Positions 50,950 to 61,135 of a DNA stretch of 64,000 bases are shown here, piece after piece. A program made the position numbers and the translations under genes. The DNA is taken from assembly GCF_900101295.1 (NCBI RefSeq), contig NZ_FOIL01000003.1, positions 1 to 64,000 of the forward strand. The letters run 5' to 3'. Position 1 is the first letter of the stretch; every line of letters begins with the position of its first letter. The stretch is from [Clostridium] aminophilum. GTDB lineage: Bacteria; Bacillota; Clostridia; Lachnospirales; Lachnospiraceae. The notes under the pieces were generated by a model that saw only the letters and a program-made list of their open reading frames with translations, ran no database searches and had not been told where the DNA came from.

Positions 50950-52107
50950 ATGTCTTTTATCAAAAATATCGGGATTCTGGGTTCAACGGGATCCATCGGC
51001 ACCCAGACTCTGGAGGTTGTCCGCAATAACGGCGATCTCCGGGTTGTCTGCCTTGCGGCCGGAAAAAATGTAACGCTGATGGAGCAGCAGGTGAGAGAAT
51101 TTCACCCGCTGCTTGCTGTGCTTTTCGATGAAAAGGCAGCAGAGGAACTGAAAACCCGCATCGCCGATACCGACACAAAAGTGCTGAGCGGGATGGAGGG
51201 ACTGATCGAGGCGGCCAGAGAGCCGTCTGCGGATATCATCCTGACTGCCGTTGTCGGCATGATCGGCATCCGGCCGACCATCGCGGCGATCGAGGCGGGC
51301 AAGGATATTGCCCTGGCCAACAAGGAGACGCTGGTCTGTGCCGGCCATATCATCACAAAACTTGCCGCAGAAAAAGGCGTTAAGATTCTGCCGGTCGACA
51401 GCGAACACTCCGCCATTTTCCAGAGCCTTCAGGGGGAGTCGATGAACCCGGTCCACAAGATTCTGCTGACCTGCAGCGGCGGTCCGTTCCGCGGAAAGAC
51501 CAGGGATGAACTGAAAAATATCCGCGTGGAGGATGCGCTGAAGCATCCGAACTGGGCGATGGGCAGAAAGATTACCATTGACAGCTCCACTCTGGCCAAC
51601 AAGGGGCTGGAGGTGATGGAGGCAAAATGGCTCTTTGGCGTGGAAATTGACGATATTCAGGTAGTCGTGCAGCCGCAGAGTGTCATTCATTCCATGGTGG
51701 AGTATGAGGACGGCGCGGTCATCGCCCAGCTCGGAACACCGGACATGAAGCTGCCGATCCAGTATGCGCTCTATTATCCGGAGCGCCGGTTCCTGCCGGG
51801 AGACCGGCTGGATTTCGCAAAACTTGCAAAAATCACATTCGAGGATCCGGACACGGAGAATTTTCCGGCGCTTCGTCTTGCTGTTTCAGCCGGAAAGCGC
51901 GGCGGTTCGCTGCCGACGGTGTTCAATTCGGCAAATGAATATGCGGTTGCGCAGTTCCTCGACCGGAAGATTTCGTATCTCACGATTCCGGAGATGATCC
52001 GGGAGGCGATGGAACATCATACGGTGAAGGATGATCCGACGGTGGAGGAGATCCTCGAAGCGGAGAAGGAAGCGGGAGAATTCCTGGCTTCCGGAAAATG
52101 GGAGTAA
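50950..52107 (+). CDS. dxr: 1-deoxy-D-xylulose 5-phosphate reductoisomerase
   Basis: 385 residues. NADPH-binding GILGSTGSIGTQTLEVV, then ALANKETLVCAG, LPVDSEHSAIFQSLQG, and the substrate loop HPNWAMGRKITIDSSTLANK. It commits carbon to the MEP isoprenoid pathway, with ispG in the same cluster. It begins 5 bp after cdsA. Confidence 0.97.
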   Translation: MSFIKNIGILGSTGSIGTQTLEVVRNNGDLRVVCLAAGKNVTLMEQQVREFHPLLAVLFDEKAAEELKTRIADTDTKVLSGMEGLIEAAREPSADIILTAVVGMIGIRPTIAAIEAGKDIALANKETLVCAGHIITKLAAEKGVKILPVDSEHSAIFQSLQGESMNPVHKILLTCSGGPFRGKTRDELKNIRVEDALKHPNWAMGRKITIDSSTLANKGLEVMEAKWLFGVEIDDIQVVVQPQSVIHSMVEYEDGAVIAQLGTPDMKLPIQYALYYPERRFLPGDRLDFAKLAKITFEDPDTENFPALRLAVSAGKRGGSLPTVFNSANEYAVAQFLDRKISYLTIPEMIREAMEHHTVKDDPTVEEILEAEKEAGEFLASGKWE

Positions 52108-52113
52108 AGGATC

Positions 52114-53187
52114 ATGACAAGTCTGATTGCGGCGCTTCTGATATTTGACTGCATTATCACGTTTCATGAGTTTGGACATTTTCTGCTGGCCAGAAAAGCC
52201 GGAATCGCCGTGATAGAGTTTTCCATCGGAATGGGGCCGAGGCTGATCACTTTTGTGCACGGCGGAACCCGGTATTCCCTGAAACTTCTTCCTCTGGGAG
52301 GCTCGTGTGCCATGCTCGGAGAGAGTCTGACAGAGGATGACCTGAAATATCTCCGGGCGCCGAAGGCTCTCGTGGGAATGTCCTACGAAAAGGCGGGGAT
52401 TTTACAGCGGTTTCTCACCATCTTTGCCGGTCCGGCATTTAATTTTCTGCTGGCATTTGCCGGATCCTGTTTTCTGGTCTGCGTGGCGGGATCCGATCCG
52501 GCCCGGGTTGGAAAGATCGCTCCGGAAAGTCCGGCCATGGCGGCGGGACTTCAGGAAGGGGACGAGATTATTTCACTCAACGGCTACCGGACGTATATTT
52601 TCCGTGATCTGATGATCTACGGGACTTTTCATGAGGGAGAACCTCTCCGGGTTGTCTATGAACGGGACGGAAAACGGGAAAACTGCGAGATTACACCGGA
52701 ATATTCCGAAGAAAAGAACGCATTTCAGATCGGAATCATCGGCGGAGGATATGAGCGGGCGGAGAATCCGGGCGCTGTGATTCGTTATGCCTATGCCGAG
52801 TCGAGATACTGGGCTTATGTGACCGTCAAGAGTATCGAAAAGCTGATCACGCGGAAGGTATCGGCGGATAATATCGGAGGCCCGGTGCGCATTGTCGGCA
52901 TGATCGGCGATACGGTGGAGAAGAGCAAACCCTACGGGGTGCTGACCATCGCGGTCAATCTTGCGGCCATGACCGTTCTGCTGAGTGTGAACCTTGGAAT
53001 CATGAATCTTCTTCCCGTCCCCGCACTGGACGGCGGAAAGCTGATTCTGATTCTCCTTGAACTGATCCGGGGCAAGCGCCTCAGCAAACAGACGGAATAC
53101 CGGATCAACCTCTTCGGCTTTGCCCTTTTGATGGCACTGATGATGTTTGCGGTATTCAATGATTTCCGGATGTTCTTCCGGTCATAA
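52114..53187 (+). CDS. rseP: RIP zinc metalloprotease (site-2 protease family)
   Basis: 357 residues. HEFGHFLLARKAG lies in the first membrane helix (zinc site HExxH), a PDZ domain lies at about 120-200 (GLQEGDEIISLNGY), and the second motif is NLLPVPALDGGK with the third zinc ligand Asp. It cleaves membrane proteins within the bilayer, such as anti-sigma factors or signal-peptide remnants. It begins 6 bp after dxr. Confidence 0.95.
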   Translation: MTSLIAALLIFDCIITFHEFGHFLLARKAGIAVIEFSIGMGPRLITFVHGGTRYSLKLLPLGGSCAMLGESLTEDDLKYLRAPKALVGMSYEKAGILQRFLTIFAGPAFNFLLAFAGSCFLVCVAGSDPARVGKIAPESPAMAAGLQEGDEIISLNGYRTYIFRDLMIYGTFHEGEPLRVVYERDGKRENCEITPEYSEEKNAFQIGIIGGGYERAENPGAVIRYAYAESRYWAYVTVKSIEKLITRKVSADNIGGPVRIVGMIGDTVEKSKPYGVLTIAVNLAAMTVLLSVNLGIMNLLPVPALDGGKLILILLELIRGKRLSKQTEYRINLFGFALLMALMMFAVFNDFRMFFRS

Positions 53188-53286
53188 AGAAGATACACGG
53201 GCGTACAGAGTCCGGCTGCCTCCTTTCGGAAGAAGGGAAACCGGAAAAGTCCGCCCGCGGACGGAATGGTAAAGGTTGGGATAGAG

Positions 53287-54357
53287 ATGAATTACAGAGA
53301 GAAAACCAGAGAGGTGCACATCGGGGATCGTGTGATCGGAGGAGGACATCCGATCCTGATCCAGTCCATGTGCAATACAAAGACGGAAAATGTGGAAGAG
53401 ACTGCGGCGCAGATTCTTGCCCTGGAAAAACTGGGCTGCGACCTGATCCGGGTTGCGGTGCCGACTCCGGAAGCGGCCAAGGCGCTGGGAGAGATCAAAA
53501 AGAGAATTCATATTCCGCTGATTGCGGATATCCATTTTGACTACCGTCTGGCAATCGCAGCCATCGAGAACGGAGCGGATAAAATCCGCATCAACCCGGG
53601 GAATATCGGATCAGAGGATCGGGTACGCGCGGTGGTGGACTGTGCAAGAGAGCACGGGGTTCCGATTCGCGTGGGTGTAAACTCCGGTTCCCTTGAGAAG
53701 GATCTTCTGGAAAAACACGGCGGTGTGACGGCGGAAGGCATTGTCGAGAGCGCCCTGAACAAGGTGAAGCTGATCGAGGACATGGGATATGACAATCTGG
53801 TTATCAGCATCAAATCCTCGGATGTTCTGATGTGTGTCCGTGCCCACGAATTGATCGCCGGAAAAACCGACCATCCGCTTCACGTGGGGATCACCGAGGC
53901 GGGAACCCTGATTGAGGGCAACATCAAGTCTTCCATCGGCCTCGGCCTTATCCTGCATCAGGGAATCGGCGATACAATCCGTGTCTCTCTGACCGGGGAT
54001 CCCCTGGAGGAGGTCCGATCAGCGAAGATGATTCTTCGAACGCTGGGGCTTCGGAAAGGCGGAATTGAAGTGGTATCCTGTCCGACCTGCGGGCGGACAA
54101 GCATTGATCTGATCGGACTTGCGAACCGCGTGGAGGCGATGGTACAGGAATACCCGATGGAACTGAAGGTTGCCGTGATGGGCTGTGTGGTTAACGGCCC
54201 GGGCGAGGCGAGAGAAGCCGACCTCGGCATTGCGGGCGGTATCGGTGAAGGTCTGCTCATCCGAAAGGGTGAAATCATTCGAAAGGTTCCGGAAGATCAG
54301 CTGCTGGCTGTTCTGAAGGAAGAGCTGGACCGGATTGCCGCCGAGAAGGAGTCTTAA
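53287..54357 (+). CDS. ispG: HMBPP synthase (MEP pathway)
   Basis: 356 residues from the ATG at 53287 (MNYREKTREVHIGDRVIGGG); an in-frame ATG at 53266 is also possible and both ribosome sites are weak. The iron-sulfur cysteines are in SCPTCGRTSID and AVMGCVVNGPGEA. It makes (E)-4-hydroxy-3-methylbut-2-enyl diphosphate. Short form without the plant-type insert, as usual for bacteria. Confidence 0.95.
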   Translation: MNYREKTREVHIGDRVIGGGHPILIQSMCNTKTENVEETAAQILALEKLGCDLIRVAVPTPEAAKALGEIKKRIHIPLIADIHFDYRLAIAAIENGADKIRINPGNIGSEDRVRAVVDCAREHGVPIRVGVNSGSLEKDLLEKHGGVTAEGIVESALNKVKLIEDMGYDNLVISIKSSDVLMCVRAHELIAGKTDHPLHVGITEAGTLIEGNIKSSIGLGLILHQGIGDTIRVSLTGDPLEEVRSAKMILRTLGLRKGGIEVVSCPTCGRTSIDLIGLANRVEAMVQEYPMELKVAVMGCVVNGPGEAREADLGIAGGIGEGLLIRKGEIIRKVPEDQLLAVLKEELDRIAAEKES

Positions 54358-54360
54358 TAC

Positions 54361-57300
54361 ATGAAACCGTTTCTTGACGTTTTTCCGATGCTGAAGATCA
54401 GCGATTCTCTTCGCGGTCTTCTGGCGATGGTGGAGGTGGACCGCATTTCCGCAAGCAGGGATCACTCGGTTCTCCGTATATATATTGAATCGACACGTCT
54501 GATCCGGCATCAGAATATCGTTAAGATTGAGAAAAGCATCCGTGAGCAGTGTTTTCCCAACAAGGAAATCGAGATTCATATTATTGAAAAATACCGTCTC
54601 TCCGGGCAGTATACCGCAGAGCACCTGATGGAGGTGTACCGGGACAGTATCCTGTACGAGCTGAAGAATTACAGTATTCTTCTCTATACCATGTTCCGGA
54701 GGGCCAATCTCACCTTCCGTGAGGGAAAAATGCTGGATCTGAATCTGGAGGACGGATCCATCGCGAGAGATAAGGTGACGGAACTGGTCCGCATTCTCGA
54801 AAAGACCTTCAACGAGCGGTGCGGTGTGCCGATTGCGATTGACGTCTCCTGGAGAGAACCGGAGACCCGCCAGGAGCAGGAGCGGAAGGCCTATGTCCTC
54901 CCGATTTCCGGAAAACGGGAGAATACGGCAGAGGACAATGCTGTCGGCGCAGTCCTTCCGAATCCGGCGGAAGTCGCGGCGGCCGCCGCTGCAGGCGGGG
55001 CCGCCGGTTCTGCGGCAGAGGGCGGAGCTTTTGCCGGACGGGGCGGACTCAAAAAGGTCGGCTTTGATTCTTCGGCGGAAAAAAAGAAATCGCCGAAAAA
55101 CGCGGAAAAGAAAACCGCCGCAGCCGCTGCTGCGGCATCTTCTTCTGCGATGACTGCATCCACCGGAGGTTCTGCTTCCGGAAAGGGGGAGAATTTTTCC
55201 GGTTCAAACCGCAGACAGAAAGGAAGCTGGTCCAAGGACGGATACCGGGGCGGAAGACGGGGATACTTCAGGTCGGAGAACCCGGATGTTCTTTACGGAC
55301 GGGACTTTGACGGCGAGACGGTTCCGATTCATGATCTGGAAGGCCGCGTGGGCGATATCATTCTTCACGGTCAGATCCTCGGCACCGAAAGCCGGGAGAT
55401 CCGCGAGGGAACGACGCTCTTTATCTTTAAGATCACGGATTTCAACGACTCGATCCAGGTCAAGATCTTTGCCCATGAGGACAGTCTGGACGATGTCAAG
55501 GCGGCGACCAAACCGGGACAGTTTGTCATCATCCGGGGTGTGGCCAACATCGATAAATTTGACGGTGAGCTGGCCATCGGCAATGTCAGCGGAATCAAAA
55601 AAGGTGCCGATTTCCGCGTGCCCCGCGTGGACAACAGTCCCATCAAGCGCGTTGAACTCCATCTCCATACCAAGATGAGCGATATGGACGGCGTCAGCGA
55701 CATCAAAGACATCATCAAACAGGCAAAATCCTGGGGGTGGGATGCCCTTGCGGTCACGGACCACGGCTGTGTCCAGTCTTTCCCGGATGCCAATCACTCG
55801 GTGGACCGCGGAGAGAATTTCAAGATTCTGTACGGTGTAGAGGGATATCTGGTCAATGATATTCAGGATCTGGTGCACAACGGCCACGGTCAGTCCCTAG
55901 ATGCGTCCTGCGTGGTCTTTGATATCGAGACCACCGGTTTCTCGCCGATTTACAACCGGATTATCGAGATCGGTGCGGTCAAAGTGGAGAACGGGCGGAT
56001 TACGGACCGGTTTTCGACCTTTGTCAATCCGCAGGTTCCGATCCCGTATCATATCGAGCAGCTGACCAGCATCAATGACGGCATGGTTATGGATGCGCCA
56101 GCCATTGAGGAGGTACTTCCGAAATTTCTGGAGTTCTGCGGCGACAGCGTGATTGTGGCACACAATGCGTCCTTCGACACCAATTTTATCCGGACAAACT
56201 GCCAGCGGATGGGACTGCCGTATGATCCGACGATCCTCGACACGGTGACCCTTGCCAGACTTCTCCTCCCGAACCTGAACCGTTTCAAACTGGATACGGT
56301 GGCGAGAGAACTGAAGATATCTCTGGAAAATCATCACCGCGCCGTCGACGACGCAGGCTGTACGGCGGAGATCTTTGTGAAGTTCATCGCAATGCTGAAG
56401 GACCGCGGCGTCCATGATCTGACGGAGCTGAATGCCCTGTCGGAAATGTCGGCGGAGATGATCCAGAAGATGCCGACCTACCATATCATTCTGCTGGCGA
56501 AAAATGATCTCGGACGGATTAACCTGTACCGGCTGATTTCGGAATCGTATCTGACGTATTATCACCGCCAGCCGCGTATTCCGAAGAGTTTGCTTGCGAA
56601 ATACCGGGAGGGCATTATCATCGGCTCCGCCTGTGAGGCGGGGGAACTCTTTCAGGCGGTGGTTCGCGGTGTTCCGGATTCAGAACTCGGAAAGATCGTC
56701 TCATTCTACGATTATCTGGAAATCCAGCCCATCGGGAACAATGAGTTCATGCTCCGGGATGAGTCAAGCTCCTATAAGACGGTGGAGGATCTGCAGAATC
56801 TGAACCGGAAGATTGTCTCGCTGGGCGAGCAGTTCAATAAACCGGTCTGCGCCACCTGTGATGTTCATTTCCTGAACCCGGAGGACGAGGTTTACCGGCG
56901 CATCATTCAGTACAGTAAGGGGTTTAAGGATGCGGACATGCAGGCACCGCTGTATCTGCGGACGACCGAGGAGATGCTCGAAGAGTTCGAGTACCTCGGA
57001 AGCGACAAGGCGCAGGAGGTGGTGATCACCAACACCCGGAAGATTGCCGCGATGTGCGAGCGGATCGAGCCGGTGCGGCCGGACAAGCGTCCGCCGATCA
57101 TCGAGGATTCGGATCAGACCCTCCGCACCATCTGCTACAACAAGGCCCACGAGTGGTACGGCGATCCGCTTCCGGAGATCGTGGTAAAGCGTCTGGAGAC
57201 CGAGCTGAACTCCATCATTTCCAACGGATACGCGGTTATGTACATTATCGCGCAGAAGCTGGTGTGGAAGGCCAATGAGGATGGATACCTCGTCGGTTCC

Positions 57301-59001
57301 CGTGGATCCGTCGGCTCATCCTTTGTCGCCACCATGTCCGGTATCACGGAGGTAAACCCCCTGTCGCCGCATTACCGCTGTCCGAAATGTCACTATGTGG
57401 ATTTCGACTCGGAAGAGGTAAAGAAATTCGCCGGCATGGCGGGGTGCGATATGCCGGATAAGGCCTGCCCGAACTGCGGGGAGAATCTCATCAAGGACGG
57501 ATATGACATCCCCTTTGAGACCTTCCTCGGTTTCTCCGGAGACAAGGAGCCGGATATCGATCTGAACTTCTCCGGAGAGTATCAGTCCAGAGCCCACGCC
57601 TACACGGAGGTTATCTTCGGAAAGGGTCAGACCTTCCGGGCGGGAACCATCGGTACGCTGGCGGATAAGACGGCGTTCGGAATGGTCCTTCACTACTGCG
57701 AGGAGAAGGGGATTCATCACCGCCGCTGCGAGGAAGAGCGGATTGCCTCCGGCATGGTCGGCGTCCGCCGGACCACCGGACAGCATCCGGGCGGAATCAT
57801 CGTTCTCCCGGTGGGAGAGCAGATCTATTCCTTCACGCCGGTACAGCATCCGGCCGAGGATATGACATCGCGCACGATCACCACACATTTCGATTATCAC
57901 TCGATCGATCATAACCTGCTGAAACTCGACATTCTCGGACACGATGACCCGACAATGATCCGGTTCCTGCAGGATCTGACCGGGGAGGATCCGACGACAT
58001 TTCCGCTGGATTCCCGCAAGGTCATGTCCCTGTTCCAGGACACGTCGGCTCTCGGCATCACGCCGGACGACATCGGGGGAACGCAGCTTGGCTGTCTGGG
58101 ACTTCCGGAGTTCGGTACGGACTTTGCGATGCAGATGCTGATCGATACGAAACCGCAGTATTTTTCCGATCTTGTCCGGATCGCCGGCCTTGCGCACGGA
58201 ACGGATGTATGGCTCGGCAATGCGGAGACACTGATCAAGCAGGGCACCTGCACCATCGGTACCGCCATCTGTTGCCGAGACGATATCATGGTCTATCTGA
58301 TGCAGCAGGGCGTTGAGCCGGCCCACGCCTTCAAGATTATGGAAAATGTCCGCAAAGGAAAAGTGGCGGCCGGAAAAGTCAAGGAATGGCAGGGCTGGGT
58401 CGACGAGATGAAGGAGCACGGTGTTCCGGACTGGTACATCTGGTCCTGTAAGAAGATCAAGTACATGTTCCCGAAAGCCCATGCGGCGGCCTACGTTATG
58501 ATGGCCTGGCGCATCGCATACTGCAAAGTCTACTACCCGCTGGCGTTCTATGCGGCATGGTTCTCGATCCGTGCGCAGGCATTTTCCTACGAGCTGATGT
58601 GCATGGGACCGGATAAGCTGAAATATCATCTGGACGATTACCGCAAGAGAGCGGATTCCCTCTCTAACAAGGAGGAAGGCGAGCTTCATGATATGCGTCT
58701 GGTGGAGGAAATGTACGCCAGGGGCTTTGAATTTATGCCAATCGACATCTACCGGGCGGATTCCCGGCATTTCCAGATCATTGACGGAAAGCTGATGCCG
58801 TCCCTCGGCAGTATCGAGGGTCTCGGAGAAAAAGCGGCCGATGCCATCATGTTTGCCGCGGAAGAGGGACCGTTCCTCTCAAAAGAGGACTTCATCCGCC
58901 GGACAAAAGTCTCCAAGACGGTTGCCGATAAGATGCAGAATCTCGGCCTTCTTGAGGGACTTCCGGAGAGCAACCAGCTGTCGCTCTTTGATATGCTGTG
59001 A
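54361..59001 (+). CDS. polC: PolC-type DNA polymerase III alpha subunit
   Basis: 1546 residues, longer than the usual about 1430-1470. Order: N-terminal domain (1-190); Ala/Gly/Lys-rich linker (about 200-315); OB fold (GRVGDIILHGQILG, about 329); PHP part (VELHLHTKMSDMDG, about 431); inserted DEDDh 3'-5' exonuclease (FDIETTGFS, about 519; HNASFDTNF; HHRAVDDAG); polymerase core with GSRGSVGSSFVATMSG (about 979), zinc cysteines CPKC/CPNCG, the catalytic PDIDLNFSGEYQ (about 1064) and TTGQHPGGIIVLP. It is the Firmicute replicase. It begins 3 bp after ispG. Confidence 0.97.
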   Translation: MKPFLDVFPMLKISDSLRGLLAMVEVDRISASRDHSVLRIYIESTRLIRHQNIVKIEKSIREQCFPNKEIEIHIIEKYRLSGQYTAEHLMEVYRDSILYELKNYSILLYTMFRRANLTFREGKMLDLNLEDGSIARDKVTELVRILEKTFNERCGVPIAIDVSWREPETRQEQERKAYVLPISGKRENTAEDNAVGAVLPNPAEVAAAAAAGGAAGSAAEGGAFAGRGGLKKVGFDSSAEKKKSPKNAEKKTAAAAAAASSSAMTASTGGSASGKGENFSGSNRRQKGSWSKDGYRGGRRGYFRSENPDVLYGRDFDGETVPIHDLEGRVGDIILHGQILGTESREIREGTTLFIFKITDFNDSIQVKIFAHEDSLDDVKAATKPGQFVIIRGVANIDKFDGELAIGNVSGIKKGADFRVPRVDNSPIKRVELHLHTKMSDMDGVSDIKDIIKQAKSWGWDALAVTDHGCVQSFPDANHSVDRGENFKILYGVEGYLVNDIQDLVHNGHGQSLDASCVVFDIETTGFSPIYNRIIEIGAVKVENGRITDRFSTFVNPQVPIPYHIEQLTSINDGMVMDAPAIEEVLPKFLEFCGDSVIVAHNASFDTNFIRTNCQRMGLPYDPTILDTVTLARLLLPNLNRFKLDTVARELKISLENHHRAVDDAGCTAEIFVKFIAMLKDRGVHDLTELNALSEMSAEMIQKMPTYHIILLAKNDLGRINLYRLISESYLTYYHRQPRIPKSLLAKYREGIIIGSACEAGELFQAVVRGVPDSELGKIVSFYDYLEIQPIGNNEFMLRDESSSYKTVEDLQNLNRKIVSLGEQFNKPVCATCDVHFLNPEDEVYRRIIQYSKGFKDADMQAPLYLRTTEEMLEEFEYLGSDKAQEVVITNTRKIAAMCERIEPVRPDKRPPIIEDSDQTLRTICYNKAHEWYGDPLPEIVVKRLETELNSIISNGYAVMYIIAQKLVWKANEDGYLVGSRGSVGSSFVATMSGITEVNPLSPHYRCPKCHYVDFDSEEVKKFAGMAGCDMPDKACPNCGENLIKDGYDIPFETFLGFSGDKEPDIDLNFSGEYQSRAHAYTEVIFGKGQTFRAGTIGTLADKTAFGMVLHYCEEKGIHHRRCEEERIASGMVGVRRTTGQHPGGIIVLPVGEQIYSFTPVQHPAEDMTSRTITTHFDYHSIDHNLLKLDILGHDDPTMIRFLQDLTGEDPTTFPLDSRKVMSLFQDTSALGITPDDIGGTQLGCLGLPEFGTDFAMQMLIDTKPQYFSDLVRIAGLAHGTDVWLGNAETLIKQGTCTIGTAICCRDDIMVYLMQQGVEPAHAFKIMENVRKGKVAAGKVKEWQGWVDEMKEHGVPDWYIWSCKKIKYMFPKAHAAAYVMMAWRIAYCKVYYPLAFYAAWFSIRAQAFSYELMCMGPDKLKYHLDDYRKRADSLSNKEEGELHDMRLVEEMYARGFEFMPIDIYRADSRHFQIIDGKLMPSLGSIEGLGEKAADAIMFAAEEGPFLSKEDFIRRTKVSKTVADKMQNLGLLEGLPESNQLSLFDML

Positions 59002-59102
59002 TTTCTCATGAGTCTGAACCGGATCTGCTGCCGGGAATGCAGTTCGGCACATTCAGCGGATTTGGCTCGCTGCCGGTGTAAATATATCGGAAAAGATGTT
59101 AA

Positions 59103-59140
59103 AACAGAGGAGTTTTCGGAAAACCGGAAACTCCTCTGTT
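59103..59140 (+). terminator. Hairpin after polC
   Basis: AACAGAGGAGTTTTCGG (59103-59119) pairs over 17 bp with CCGGAAACTCCTCTGTT (59124-59140), one G-U. A strong stem, followed only by a T/G-rich tail. Confidence 0.75.
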
Positions 59141-59225
59141 GTGTTGTATATACGCTGTGTTAAAATAGATGTGATTACAGAGACAAATTTCCCTTTGGGA
59201 AGCGATGGCAAGGAAGGCGTATCAA

Positions 59226-60884
59226 ATGCGGAGAGCAAAAAAACTCCTGAGAATTATCTTCGGACGTACCACGTTTGTGATCACGTCCTTATTTCTGCAG
59301 GTTGCATTGCTGGGGATCATCCTGATGAGGCTGACCCAGTATTCCGCATATCTGTACGGTTTTTCTGTTTTTGTGGGGGCCGTCACCCTGATCCGCATTC
59401 TCTCCAAAGAGGGCAGTATGAGCATGAAGACGGCCTGGGTCGTGCCGATTCTGCTTCTCCCGATCTTCGGAACACTTCTCTACCTGTTCTTTAAACTGCA
59501 GCCGGGGACCCACAAAGTCAACCGGCGGCTTCAGGAGCTTACCCGGAAAACCGACAGATTTCTCCGGCAGGACCGGGACGTGCTGTATGCCTACGGCAGA
59601 TCCGAGGGGACCGGCGGAAACATTGCCGTCTATATGAACCGGTTTGGCCGGTTTCCGATCTATGACGAAACCGAGGTGACGTATTATCCCCTCGGCGACG
59701 ATTTCTTCCCGGCGCTGCTGTCTGAACTGGAGCGGGCCGAAAAATTCATTTTCATGGAATATTTCATCGTGGATCAGGGCGAAATGCTGGATTCCGTGCT
59801 GGAGATTCTGCGCCGGAAGGCAAAAGCAGGCGTGGAAGTGCGGTTCATGTATGACGGCATGAATTGGCTCACCCATCTGCCGTATCATTTTCCGAAAAAA
59901 CTGCGCAGGGAGGGAATCCGCTGCAAGATGTTTGCGCCGATCCGTCCGGTGCTGTCCAGTATGCAGAACAACCGGGACCACCGGAAAATCTGCGTCATTG
60001 ACGGGGAGACGGCATTCACGGGCGGTGTCAATCTGGCCGACGAATATATCAACCGGAAGAAACGATTCGGACACTGGAAGGACAGCGCCGTCCGGGTGCG
60101 GGGAAAGGCGGCCCAGAGTTTTACCATGATGTTTCTGCAGATGTGGAATATCACGGAGACCGAAGAGGATGACTACCGGCGGTTTATCCGGACGGAAAAT
60201 GTCCTCGCCGGGGAAATCAGCGGCGTGGATTTCCAAGCGGGAAAAGACCATACCGGGGATGACGGCGCCGGCGGGGAATGCGCTCCGGAGCCGCCCGAAG
60301 AAAAAAGCCCCGGCACGGCAGACGATCCGGAATTTCCGGGATTTGTCATGCCTTATGCCGACAGTCCGCTGGACAATGTGCAAGTCGGCGAGCAGGTCTA
60401 TCTCGACATCATCAACGGGGCAAAAAATTATGTTCACATCATGACACCGTATCTGATCCTCGACGATCCGGTTCTGGTGGCGCTCAAGTATGCTGCGCGC
60501 AGGGGTGTCAGCACCGTGATCATGATGCCGCATATCCCTGACAAAATATATGCCTATCTTCTGGCGAGAAGCTTTTACCGGGAGCTGATTTCCGCCGGCG
60601 TGCGGATCTACGAATACGAACCGGGATTTATTCACTCGAAGACCTTTGTCGCCGACGATGAGAAAGCGGTGGTTGGGACGATCAATCTGGATTTCCGGAG
60701 TCTGTATCTTCATTTTGAAGACGCGGTTTATCTCAGCCGGTGCCCGGCGGTGCGGGATGTGGAGCGGGATTTCTCCGAGACCCTGGAAAAATGCATTCCG
60801 ATCACGTTGGATGACTGTGAAAACTTTCCGCTCTGGAAGAGGGTTGCCGGAAGTGCCCTGCGCCTCTTTGCACCGCTGATGTAA
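59226..60884 (+). CDS. cls: Cardiolipin synthase
   Basis: 552 residues from the ATG at 59226, chosen over 59205 because AAGGAAGG lies 8 bp before it. Two N-terminal membrane helices (about 15-60 region) are followed by two PLD motifs: NRDHRKICVIDG then FTGGVNLADEYI, and FIHSKTFVADDEK then VVGTINLDFRS. A low-complexity acidic insert lies between them (about 330-375). The enzyme condenses phosphatidylglycerol into cardiolipin. It has its own region between polC and the ABC importer. Confidence 0.93.
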   Translation: MRRAKKLLRIIFGRTTFVITSLFLQVALLGIILMRLTQYSAYLYGFSVFVGAVTLIRILSKEGSMSMKTAWVVPILLLPIFGTLLYLFFKLQPGTHKVNRRLQELTRKTDRFLRQDRDVLYAYGRSEGTGGNIAVYMNRFGRFPIYDETEVTYYPLGDDFFPALLSELERAEKFIFMEYFIVDQGEMLDSVLEILRRKAKAGVEVRFMYDGMNWLTHLPYHFPKKLRREGIRCKMFAPIRPVLSSMQNNRDHRKICVIDGETAFTGGVNLADEYINRKKRFGHWKDSAVRVRGKAAQSFTMMFLQMWNITETEEDDYRRFIRTENVLAGEISGVDFQAGKDHTGDDGAGGECAPEPPEEKSPGTADDPEFPGFVMPYADSPLDNVQVGEQVYLDIINGAKNYVHIMTPYLILDDPVLVALKYAARRGVSTVIMMPHIPDKIYAYLLARSFYRELISAGVRIYEYEPGFIHSKTFVADDEKAVVGTINLDFRSLYLHFEDAVYLSRCPAVRDVERDFSETLEKCIPITLDDCENFPLWKRVAGSALRLFAPLM

Positions 60885-60933
60885 ACGGTATTTCCGGCGC
60901 GTTTCCGAATCCGGAGAAAGGGAGGCGGAGCCG

Positions 60934-60951
60934 AAGTCCGCTCGCGGACTT
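60934..60951 (+). terminator. Weak hairpin after cls
   Basis: AAGTCCGC (60934-60941) and GCGGACTT (60944-60951) form a short perfect stem; a weak T/G tail follows. Confidence 0.45.
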
Positions 60952-61055
60952 TGTCCGTGGGGAAAACCAGGCCCATCCGCTGGATACTTCTGTTGAAGGA
61001 AACGAATGGATTTATGAAACACTTTAATGATTTAAAGATGTTATACTTAAAAGTG

Positions 61056-61084
61056 TTGACACATTAAGGAAATGGTAGTAGTAT
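61056..61084 (+). promoter_or_regulatory. Promoter of the ABC importer operon
   Basis: TTGACA (61056-61061), 17-bp spacer, TAGTAT (61079-61084). Confidence 0.85.
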
Positions 61085-61135
61085 CCATGTATCAGAATAA
61101 GTCATATCTGGTATGCAGAGAAAAGGGAGGCACAA

